DNA of 64,000 nucleotides from Tenrec ecaudatus (taxonomy: Eukaryota > Chordata > Mammalia > Afrosoricida > Tenrecidae). Within the stretch, counting starts at the first letter, position 1, and the number at the start of each line of letters is the position of its first letter. The notes below the pieces were generated by a model that did no database searches, was not told where the DNA came from, and saw nothing but the letters and a program-made list of their open reading frames with translations. Location: contig NC_134530.1 of the NCBI RefSeq assembly GCF_050624435.1, forward strand, positions 148,280,721 through 148,344,720, written 5' to 3'. Below are positions 1 through 9,792 of this stretch, in pieces. The position numbers were made by a program, and so were the translations under genes.

Positions 1-32
1 CCATGCAGGGTCGCTATCCAGGGAATAGATAC

Positions 33-752
33 TGCTTATTACTTGATTTTACAGACAAGGACACTAAGGTTAAGAAAGGTTAGAGTGGGTTCTCTAGAGA
101 AGCAAACCCAGTGATACTTATACGTAGAACAAAAAATTTATGTCAGGAAAATGACTCACACAGTTGTAGAAGTGAGTAAGTTGAGTCTGGTTTCAGCTCC
201 GTGGGTCCGGTATTAAATAGCTGACTTCTCATGACTGGTGTAGCTTCAAAGGCTGGTGAATCAGGCAGCAGAGGTCGATGAATCCTAGGTCGGCATATCA
301 GATGGTAGGCCACTGACAACTCCAGGAGTTGGCAGGCAATATGGCAGGCTGTTTACTGAAATCTAAAGAACTGGTCGTTGATGAGCCAGATGCAGGATCT
401 AGACCCAGTACAAAGCTAATACGCTTTTCCACAGCGTGTACTTATATATATGAAGTAAGCCGCACCCTGGAGGAAATCTCGTTTTAATCGCATCATTGCT
501 ATGACCTGAGTAAGGAGGCCACACTCACGGTAATCTCCTTTCCATTGCTTGTCTGCTCACAACAGATCCCATGATGGAGTTGACAGGTCATTCCCTGGGA
601 GATTTCTATGCCCCAATTACCACAAGACTGAGAATCCCGGAGCAGCCAAGTTGACATTAAATCCAGCCATTACAAGAGATTAAGTAACTTTCTCAGAGTT
701 AAGCAGAGTTTAGTCGGACCCAGAGCCCACATTTTAAAACCCAAGTATACTA
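33..752 (+). repeat. MIR-like ancient SINE, split by an LTR
   Basis: The first piece (about 33-84) reads like the 3' half of a MIR, with a 'ttttacaga...aagg' stretch. The reading resumes near 675 with 'ttaagtaactttctcagag' and a degenerate 'cagagccca' stretch. The middle is foreign (next entry). The match is by eye to the mammalian MIR consensus and is heavily diverged, so the family call is moderate. Confidence 0.45.
85..672 (-). repeat. Old solo LTR-like element (MaLR/ERVL style)
   Basis: This block interrupts the MIR-like sequence. Its left edge, 'tctctagagaagcaaac', resembles the reverse complement of the 3' edge of the younger LTRs at 46825 and 42155. It has no coding content and no clear 5-bp target duplication, so it is an older and less certain member of the same general class. 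Confidence 0.4.
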
Positions 753-3362
753 AGAGACTAGTCCATCATCTACTCCTAGCTTTCTAAAGAGAACAATGAT
801 AGGGCATGGACCTCCTGGGGTCGCTGAGGGGTAGAAACATTTCACAGGCTTAGCTGCTAACGGAAGAGTTGGGGTTGGAGTCTGCCCAGAGGCCCATCTC
901 AAGAGAGGCCTGGCCATCTCTTTCCGAAAAAGCAGACATCGAAAACCCTATGGAGCACAGTTCTACTTTGACACCCATGGGTCACCCTGAGTCAGAGGCC
1001 ATGGCAACTAGGGGCCCTCATCAGTCATAATCTCCCAAGCCACACTGACTAACCCCATCTTATAAATGTGCTTGCTCCTCACTTACTGCATGGTGAGGCT
1101 CCAAAGACCAGGTCATTATGGACAAACTGGTGTTACGAGAAAGTGACTGATGACCACAACTGATTGCAAAATGGAGGATCACGACAGCATTATATAACGA
1201 CTACATTACATGATCACACACTGTCCGATTGTCATCGCTTAACTGCCGAGCCACTAAGATTCCTGGCCCAGCCGAGCGGACACAGTCATTAGTACTCCTG
1301 ACTTGTATCTCAGAGTTCATTGTTGCCAGGCTTTTTCGTGAATGCAGAAAATAGTTGGATCGTATAATTTTTACTATTGTTGTAAATATGGAATGTCAGC
1401 TAATGAGATAATTGACAAGTGAGGAATGTGCATAAAGGCCAAAGGGAACAGCGCTCTTTCTAAAAACTCAGAAAATCAGCATCTGGTGTTAAGCCACTAA
1501 AATAAGATTTACCTTTAGGAAACTAAATTGATTTACAAACATCGTCTTATTTTTATCACTTCTCCCAAGGCCGGGAGCATCCCTCACTAAACGGAGACTA
1601 TTCAGGGAAGGGAATGCCAATGTAAAGATCGACTGTGCCCCGAAATGCAGACAGATGCCTCTAGGACGCAAAGATGCCTGGGTGGTTTTTACAAAACACT
1701 TACCATTATAAAAGAGCAACGGACTCTTCTGACAATAGGGTTACATTAATTTACGGAGCCAGAAGAAGAGTAAAGATGTCCTTAATGTGTGTTTCTAAAG
1801 AGGGCCTTTTAGAGATAATCAGCCTGCTAGAGAGATTGCTAAAAGGGCGTTTTTTGGGGTTTTTTTGTTTTGTTTTTAGCCTTTCCTGCATGAACTACCT
1901 AGTCTCCCAGTTCCTGGAAATTGCCTTACTCTGATTCCAACCACTAAGTCCTAGGGGTTTCTTATGAGTCCTCTCTGTGAAGCAGAGTGTGAACTACTGT
2001 TGTGAGCATCACGAGAGAGCAGGATGCAGGGGACGACTCCCTTTTGGGGAACAACTCTGCTGCTGATGGTGATAATGAAAGCCAAATCTACAATCTACTG
2101 GCATCCTTCTTCTGTGAGTGCTGGCTAGGAAATAATTTCTCTAACAATAAAAATAAGCATAACAGCTCACATCCCTGAAAAGCTTACATGCCAGGAACTT
2201 GGCTTGCACAATACCCTTTAATCTCTACAACAATTTTGTTGTTTGTAGACTAGTCAGTTCTCCATTAGTCAGTTGAGATCTATTCATCTAGTAATTTCTC
2301 AACTCATGGTAACCGCGCCCTCCCCCCCACTCCCCACCCCCCACCCCCAAAAAAGAAGACAGTACTGCCAGGTCTGTGCCCTTGTGCCTTCCCCTGATTG
2401 ATTGTGGATTGGACCATTGTGAGCCACAGGGCTTCCATTGACTGAGGTTTGGGAGTTGAAACCGGTTACATATCATAGCAACACAGTAGCCAACACTGAT
2501 AGACACAGAATGGCTCTGCAGGAGATTCATTGGTCAGAAGTCAAACCTGGTCTCTAGTATGTCGGCAAGAGCTCCACTGCTGAGCCACCAGTGCCTCAGA
2601 CAGCAACACTGGGAGTTTGATAATACACTCCTTCTCATTGTATAGGTGGCAAAATAAGTTCAGAGCAATGTAATGACTTGCCTGTGGTTACAGAGTTAAC
2701 AGGAAGTGGTGCTGGGGTGAGTCAAGTAGCCAGGTAAGTTCATATTTTCATATATGAGCTGTACCCCAAGGAAGCCAAAGAACTGGTGAAAGAAGTTTCC
2801 CTTAGTAAATTATTGCAGCTAATAAATGAAAGAGGAATGATAGAAGTAGAACAGCTTCATTTTGCAACTCCCTACTGAATTAGTGGAATTGATCATTAGG
2901 CATTGATCATTAGTAGGTTCTAACAGAAAAGACTCAATCATATATTACACATTTCCAACACTGTCTAATTAAGTATTGCCAAAAAAGAGTGTATCTGTGT
3001 CTGATTAAACCTCTAGAAATAGTTGCCAATTTATAGGAAATACAAGGGACAGAGTAACATGTTAAAGAAACCATAGGAATATTCAGCAAAATCTCGGCTC
3101 TGGGGAATTCTATAAGATAAACAATCTAGTTTCTTCAATAGAAAGATTGCAAGACAAAAAATGACCTGGAGGGAAAATCTATAGATTAAAAAAACACACT
3201 GAAGAGATAAATTGTTGTTGTTAGATGCTATCTGACTGTAGAACATTTGGGAAATGGGAACACTGACTAGGCATTTGATTATATTAATGAGTTATTTTTA
3301 CATTTGGCGATGTAGAAACAATGCTAGGTATTGCATGCTAAAATTTTTCAAGACCAACAACT
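753..3362. other. Unique or unrecognised sequence with minor old repeat traces
   Basis: No convincing gene. Short open frames here lack family resemblance and are interrupted. Weak MIR/L2-like traces lie near 2130-2280 and 2630-2760 (for example a 'gacttgcctgtggttacagag' type core). A C-rich tract sits at 2311-2349 (separate entry). Confidence 0.5.
2311..2349 (-). other. G-quadruplex-capable tract on the minus strand
   Basis: The plus strand is a run of C tracts separated by single A, T or CT. The minus strand therefore carries at least four G runs of 4-7 bases with loops of 1-3 bases, which fits the classical G4 pattern. Its origin is a C-rich low-complexity tract; no gene start is visible beside it. 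Confidence 0.6.
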
Positions 3363-3705
3363 TATTCCAAGAAGCTGGACTACAGGAAGAACATGGTATC
3401 AAGATTAGAAGATGCTCAATAACAGACTATTATATGCAGACGATACAACCTTGCTTGCTGAAAACAAAGAGGACTTGAAACAATTATCCTTGAAGATCAA
3501 AGACTAGAGCTTTCAGTATGATTTACAATTCAATGTAAAGAAAACAAAAATCCTTAACAACCAGACTAACCAATATAGACAATATGATAAAGGGAGAAAA
3601 GATTGAAGTTGTCAAAGATTTCATTTTACTTGGACCCACAAACAATGCTCATGGAATCTGCAGTCAAGAAATCAAACTATTTAAAGTCTGGAAGAGCACA
3701 AATAA
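3363..3705 (+). repeat. RTE (BovB-like) LINE fragment, reverse-transcriptase end of ORF2
   Basis: Read on the plus strand, 3427-3480 translates as a YADD reverse-transcriptase box (YADD at 3433-3444) followed by TTLLAENKED. This is the form seen in mammalian RTE/BovB LINEs, where the two aspartates bind metal. Downstream come the 'aagattgaagttgtcaaag' and 'cattttacttgga' segments typical of the family. Part of the consensus after 3670 is missing. The copy stops at 3705, where an L1 is inserted, and resumes at 12298. The reading frame is broken, so it cannot encode a working protein. Confidence 0.85.
3694..3705. repeat. Target-site duplication of the host L1, left copy
   Basis: The 12-mer gagcacaaataa occurs here and at 12286-12297, exactly flanking the L1. 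Removing the L1 and one copy rejoins the two halves of the RTE LINE. Confidence 0.85.
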
Positions 3706-6215
3706 AATTTTAAAAATAATTTTATTGGGGGCTCATACAACTGTTGTCACAATCCATACGTACATCCATTGTGTCAAGCACATTTGTACCTTTGTTGCCA
3801 TCATCATTCTCAAAACACTTGCTTTCTACTTGAGCCCTTGATATCAGCTCCTCATTTTTCCCCTTCCCTCCCCACTCCCCCTTCCCTCATAAAACCTTGA
3901 TAATTTATAAATTATTATTATTTTGTCATATCTTATACTGTCCAACGTCTCCCTTCACTCCATTTTCTGTTGTCTGTCCCCCAGGGAGGAGGTTATATAT
4001 AGATCCTTGTAATCGGTGTCCCCTTCCTATCCCACCTTCCCTCCATCCTCCCAGTATCGCCACTGTCAGCACTGGTCCTGAAGGGATCATCTGTCCTGGA
4101 TTCCCTGTGTTTACAGTTCTTATCTGTACCAGTGTACATCCTCTGGTCTAGCCAGATTTGTAAGGTAGAATGGGGATCGTGATAGTGGGCGGGGGAGGAA
4201 GCATTTAAGAACTAGAGGAAAGTTGTATGTTTCATTGTTACTATCCTGCACCCCGTCTAGCTCATCTCCTCCCTGAGACCCTTCTGGAAGGGGATGTCCA
4301 ATTGCCTACAGAAGGGCTTTGGGTCTCCACTCTGTACTTCCCCTCACTTACAATGATGTGATTTTTTGTTCTTTGATGCCTGATACCTGATCCCTCTGAC
4401 ACCTTGTGGTTACACAGACTGGTGTGTTTCTTCCATGTAGGCTTTATTGCTTCTGAGCTAGATGGATGCTTGTTTATTTTCAAGCATTTAAGACCTCAGA
4501 CGCTATATCTTTTGATAACCAGGCACCATCAGCTTTCTTCACCACATTTGCTTATGCACACATTTGTCTTCAGTGATCATATAGGGAAGGTGGGCACGCA
4601 TGATATGATTTTTTTGTTCTTTGATGCCTGATAACTGGTCCCTTATACACCTCGTGGTCACACAGTCTGGTGTGCTTATTTCCATGTGGCTTTTGTTGTT
4701 TCTGAGCTAGATGGCTGTTTGTTTACCTGCAAGTCTTTAAGACCTCAGATGCTATCTCTTTTGATAGCCAGGCACCATCAGATTTCTTCAACACATTTTT
4801 TTATGCATACATGTGTCTTCAGCAATCATGTCGGGAAGGTGTGCATCATGGAATGCCAATTTAATAGAACAAAGAGTTCTTGCATTGAGTAAGTACTTGA
4901 GTGGAGGTCCAATGTCCATCTGTTGCCTTAATACTAAACCTATAAATGTATGCATATAGAGCTATTTTCCCATCATCCTATATAAGTATATTTACATATG
5001 TACATGCCTGTTTTTAGACCTCTATAAATGCCCTTTGCCTCCTAGTTCTTTCCTCTATTTCCTTTTACTTTCCTCTTGTCCCACTATCATGCTCAGCCTT
5101 CATTTGGGTTTCAGTAATTTCTCTTGGTTACATTGCCCTTGCTGAATCCCTACTAGGCCTCTCACACCCTCTTTACCACTAATTTTGGATCACTGTTGTT
5201 CCCTTGTCCCTGGGTTGGTCAACACCACCTCCTTTCCCCCATCTCCCCCTCTCCAATGTCCCCCTGGAACCATCAGTCCCATTGTTTTCTCCTCCAGAGT
5301 GTTCATCCAGCCTATCTTATCCAGATAGACCTGCAGAGATAATGACATGCACAAAATAACAAGGCATAGCAAGACGAAGCAACAAAAGAGAGCATAATGG
5401 CGACAACAACAAAAACCAATGACCCAGAAAAAATTAATAAACTAAAAAAAAAAAGAAAATCCTGTAAATAGAGATCAGGGTCTGTTTTTTGACCTCTAGC
5501 CTTGTCCTCTAGTCAAGTCCAATGGGGTGCCATGCTCTGGCCCCAAAGTCTATCCTTTGCACTCCCTTGGGAGTTCCCTGCTCTGCTGCACGCCCTTAGT
5601 GTTTTGCTTTGGTGTGGTGGGGTCAGACCAGTCCAATCCTGACTCTGAGTCTCCAGTTGTCCCCAGTAGGGCCATGGATCAGCAAGGGACGTCGTGTCTC
5701 ATAGTGGGATCAGCCATATGGTCCACTCGCATTTGCTGTTCAGAGTGGGGATATGGTCTTCCAGGTTTGGTCTTGGTGGGCCAGGATGTGCTCCACTCTC
5801 TCTTCCTCCCCATTCATTTGCTCCCTTGTGCTCTGATCAGACATGTTCCTCTCCCCTAGCTGCAGCTTCAGTGCTGTCCGCTAAAGTGAATTCTTCTGGG
5901 GGGAGGGGGAGTTGTCCACGTAGCTGGTATGGGGGGCGAGCCCTCGGGCCCCTCCAGTGGCTCCCCTCTGCATTCGCATCCTGGAACACCAGATTTAATA
6001 CCCTCCCCTGGGTTAGTGCTCTTTTCCCCCACTACATATTTCTATTTTTTTCTTCCCTTTTCCTCCTGCCGCCACCTCTTTTTTAGTTGGCTACCATATG
6101 TATCCCTGGATTTGGTCTGACCTCTGCCATACTACCTGAATCTTACCCCTGGAATGTTTGTATACAGTAGCGTTTTTCTTGTGTCCCTTTGGCATTTCTT
6201 TCTTTCTTTTTAAAA
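3706..6215 (-). repeat. Long L1 3' UTR (about 2.5 kb)
   Basis: Everything between the ORF2 C-terminus (ending near 6225) and the A-rich tail is non-coding. The same sequence recurs in part at 8456-10987, 20967-22630, 24981-25964, 32565-33215, 37845-38790 and 40983-41730, always ending at an AATAAAAT-type signal, which shows that it is the 3' UTR of this L1 family. It is several times longer than the human L1 3' UTR. Its minus strand is G/A-rich near the end. Confidence 0.85.
4345..4857 (-). repeat. Two-unit tandem repeat of about 250 bp inside the L1 3' UTR
   Basis: Unit one (about 4345-4602) and unit two (about 4603-4857) share landmarks in the same order: 'tttgttctttgatgcctga', 'gtgtgcttcttccatgtg', 'tctgagctagatgg', a 'caccatcagctttcttc' segment and 'gtcttcag'. 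The nested L1 at 8456 has the same two units; the copy at 21570-21835 has one. Confidence 0.8.
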
Positions 6216-8456
6216 AAATTTTATATACTTACTCCAGCAGACTCATGTTGTACTTGTCCTTTTGCCCTTGGCTTACTTCAGTTAGCAGAATTTCTTCCAG
6301 TTCTTCCTGAGTGGTGATATGCTTCATGCGTTCGTCACAGCTTTTTAGCGATGCATAGTACTCCATTATATGTATGTACCACAGTTTTTTAATCCATTCA
6401 TCTGTTGATGGGAAATTTGGGTTGTTTCCATCTCCTTGCAATTGTGAACTGTGCCTTGATGAACACTGGAGCACAGATGTCTGACCATAGTTTGTTTCTT
6501 GCCTCTTCTGGGTATATGCCTAGTAGGGGGATTGTTGGGTCATAAGGTAGCTCAATTTCCATCTGTTTTAGAAATCACTAAATCGATTTCTATAGTGGCT
6601 ATACATACCTACAGGTCCACCAGCAGTGGATGAGAGTTCTTATCCCTCCAACACTTGTTGCTTTCTGATTTTTTGAATTGGGCCATCATTGAGGTGTTTG
6701 GTGGTATCGCATAGTTGTTTTGATTTGCATTTCTCTTATGGCTAATGATTGGGAACATTTTCTCATATGTTTATTGGCCATTTGGATTTCAGACTCTGTG
6801 AAACTTCTGTTCAGGTCCTTTGCCCACCTCCTCAGTGGGCAGTTAGTTTTTCTCTTATTGTAAGCTTGCAAAGTATTGTAGATTTTAGTAATAAGGGCTT
6901 TGTCTGATGTGTCATTTCTAAAAATGTTTTCCCAGTCAGTGGGCTCTCTTATTACTCTCTTCGTGAATTCTTTCAACGTACACAGGTGACTTATCTTCAG
7001 CATATCCCACTTATCTATTTGTGACTCCTCAGTGTTTGTGTCCCTCCCTATTTCCAATAGCCTATGTATTCCCTGTGCCAAGGCTCTCAGGTTTGATCCA
7101 ATTCCTTCATTAATAGCTCTAATTGTTTGGGGTTTTATCTCAAGGTCTGTGATCCACCTTGAATTTATTCTTGTGCATGGAATGAGATAAAGAAGGGTCT
7201 TGCTTCATTTTTCTGTAGATAGAGATCCATTTTTTCCAGCACCACTTGTTAAAGAGGGCATCTGCTTCCCATTTGATATTTTTGGGGCCCTTATCAAAGA
7301 TCAGTTGCCTGTATGCTGATGTTTTTATTTCTGAGTCTTCAGCTCTTTTCCATTGGTCTGAATATCTGTCGTTATACCAGTACCACACTGTTTTGACTAC
7401 TGTGGCCAGATAGTACGTGCTGAAGGCAGGCAGAGCAAGCCCTCCCACTTTGTCCTTCTTGAGGAGGTCTCTGCTTATTCTGGGCTTCTTTCCCCTCCAC
7501 ATGAAGTTGGTTCAATTTTTCCAATTCTTTGAAGAAGGATGGTAGTATAAGTATCGGGATAGCATTGAACTTGTATAGTGCCTTGGCAGAACTGACATCT
7601 TTACTATATTGAGCCTGCCAATCCATGAGCATGGGGTGTTCTTCCATTTGTTGAGGTCACTCTTGGTTTCTTGTAGTAGTGTTTTATAATTTTCCTCAAG
7701 CAAAACTTTCATTTTTTTCATCAGGTAAATCCCTATATATTTCAATTTGTGCTTAGCTATTGTAAAGGGTACTACCTTTTTAATTGTCTCTTCTGTGATC
7801 CTGTCTGATGTGCATAGCAGACTGATAGACTTCTGTTTGTTGATCTTGTATCCTTCCACTCTGCCATATTCCTCTATTGCTTCCAACACTCCACTTGTGG
7901 AGTTTAGGGGCTCTTCAATATATAGAATCATATCATCTGAAAATAATGAGAATTTCACCTCTTCCTTCCCCAGATGAATACCTTTGATGTCTTTTCTTTG
8001 TCTTATGTTGTTAGCTAGGCCCTCCAGCACAATATTAAATAGGAGTGAGGACAAGGGGCATTCTTGTCTGGTCCCCTTTTTCAGTTTAATTGTTTTCATC
8101 TTTTCTCCATTAACTACCACGTTGGCTAATGGTTTTTCAAATATAGCTTGTATAATATTGAGGAATTTTCTTTCTATTCCTATCCTCTCTAGTGTGTTAA
8201 ACAGGAATGCGTGTTGGATGTGGTCTGCTTTTTCTGCAGCTATCGATATTATTATGTGGTTCTTATCATTTTTACTGCCAATGTGGTGAATAATACTGAT
8301 GGTCTTTTGTATGTTGAATCATCCCTGGTATGAATCCCACTTGGTCATGGTGAATTATTTTTTAGATATGCTTTTGTAGTCTATCGGCCAGTATTTTGTT
8401 AAGGATTTTTACATTGATGTTCATTAGGGATATTGGTCAGTAGTTCTCAATTCTTT

Positions 8457-8720
8457 TTTTTTTAAATTTTAACAATTTATTGGGGCTCATACAATTCTTT
8501 TCACAGTTCATATATATACATACATCAATTGTATAAAGCACATCTGTACAGTCTTTGCCCTAATCATTTTTCTCTCTTTTCTTCTTTTACATTTTATTAG
8601 GGACTCATACAACTCTTACCACAATCCATACATATACATACATCAATTGTATAAAGCACATCCATACATTCCCTGCCCCAATCATTCTCAAGGCATTTGC
8701 TCTCCACTTAAGCCCCTTGC
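8457..8720 (-). repeat. Tandem-duplicated L1 terminus
   Basis: The last ~125 bases of the 3' UTR appear twice in a row. Both carry 'catcaattgtataaagcac', and each ends with its own AATAAA-type signal in reverse complement ('tttattgggg' near 8477, 'ttttattaggg' near 8594). The copy at 25735-25962 shows the same arrangement. Confidence 0.75.
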
Positions 8721-9227
8721 ATCAGGTCCTCTTTTTTTTCCCCTCCTCCCTCCCCATTTCCCCCTCCCTCATATGCCCTTGGTAATTTATACATCGTTGT
8801 TTTGTCATATCTTGCCCTATCCGGAGTCTCCCTTCCCCCCTTCTCTGCTGTCCCTCTCCCAGGGAAGAGGTCACATGTGGATCCTTGTAATCAGTTCCCC
8901 CTTTCCAACCCACTCACCCTCCACTCTCCCAGCATCGTCCCTCACACCCTTGGTCCTGAAGGTATCATCCACCCTGGATTCCCTGTACCTCCAACCCTCA
9001 TATGCACCAGTGTACAGCCTCTGTCCTATCCAGCCCTGCAAGGTAGAATTCGGATCATGGTAGCTGGGGGGAGGAAGCATCCAGGATCCGGGGGAAAGCT
9101 GTGTTCTTCATCGATACTACCTCACACCCTAATTAACCCATCTCCTCTCCTAAACCCCTCTATGAGGGGATCTCCATTGGTCGACACTTGGGCCTTGGGT
9201 CTCCACTCTGCACTTCCCCCTTCATTT

Positions 9228-9312
9228 AATATGATATATATACATATATATACATACATATACACATATATACACATACATACACACACTTATATCTTTT
9301 TTTTTTTTTTTT
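9228..9312. repeat. TA/CA-rich microsatellite followed by poly(T)
   Basis: An interrupted (TA)n/(CA)n array runs into a 14-base T run, inside the 3' UTR of the nested L1. The same point in the copy at 25205 carries only a short 'tatatatacca' stretch, so the array expanded after insertion or in that lineage. Confidence 0.8.
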
Positions 9313-9792
9313 GCATGATGCCTTATACCTGGTCCCTTGGGCACCTCGTGATCGCACTGGCCGGTGTGCTTCTTCCATGTGGGCTTATTTGCTTCTGAGC
9401 TAGATGGCCGCTTGTTCACCTTCAAGCCTTTAAGACCCCAGACACTATCTCTTTTGATAGCCGGGCACCATCAGCTTTCTTCACCACATTTGCTTATGCA
9501 CCCATTTGTCTTCAGAGTTCCTATCATGGAGGTGTGCAGTCAATGATATGATTTTTTGTTCTTTGATGCCTGGTAACTGATCCCTTTGGGACCACTCGCT
9601 CACTCAGGCTGGTGTGTTCTTCCATGTGGACTTTGTTGCTTCTGAGCTAGATGGCTGCTTGTTTATCTTCAAGCCTTTAAGACCCCAGTCACTATCTCTT
9701 TTGATAGCCGGGCACCATCAGCTTTCTTCACCACATTTACTTGTTCACACACTTTGGCTCCAGCCGTTGTGTCGGGAGAGTGAGCATCATAG
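9313..9792 (-). repeat. Two-unit ~250-bp tandem repeat in the nested L1 3' UTR
   Basis: This is the counterpart of 4345-4857: two successive units, each with the 'gtgtgcttcttccatgtg' (or close variant), 'gagctagatggc' and 'caccatcagctttcttcac' landmarks. The arrangement in two independent insertions shows it was in the active L1 source. Confidence 0.75.

Noticed and set aside
8802..9398. 198-codon plus-strand open frame
   Set aside because: Antisense of the nested L1 3' UTR with a TA/CA microsatellite translated as IHIYTYIY; not a gene.
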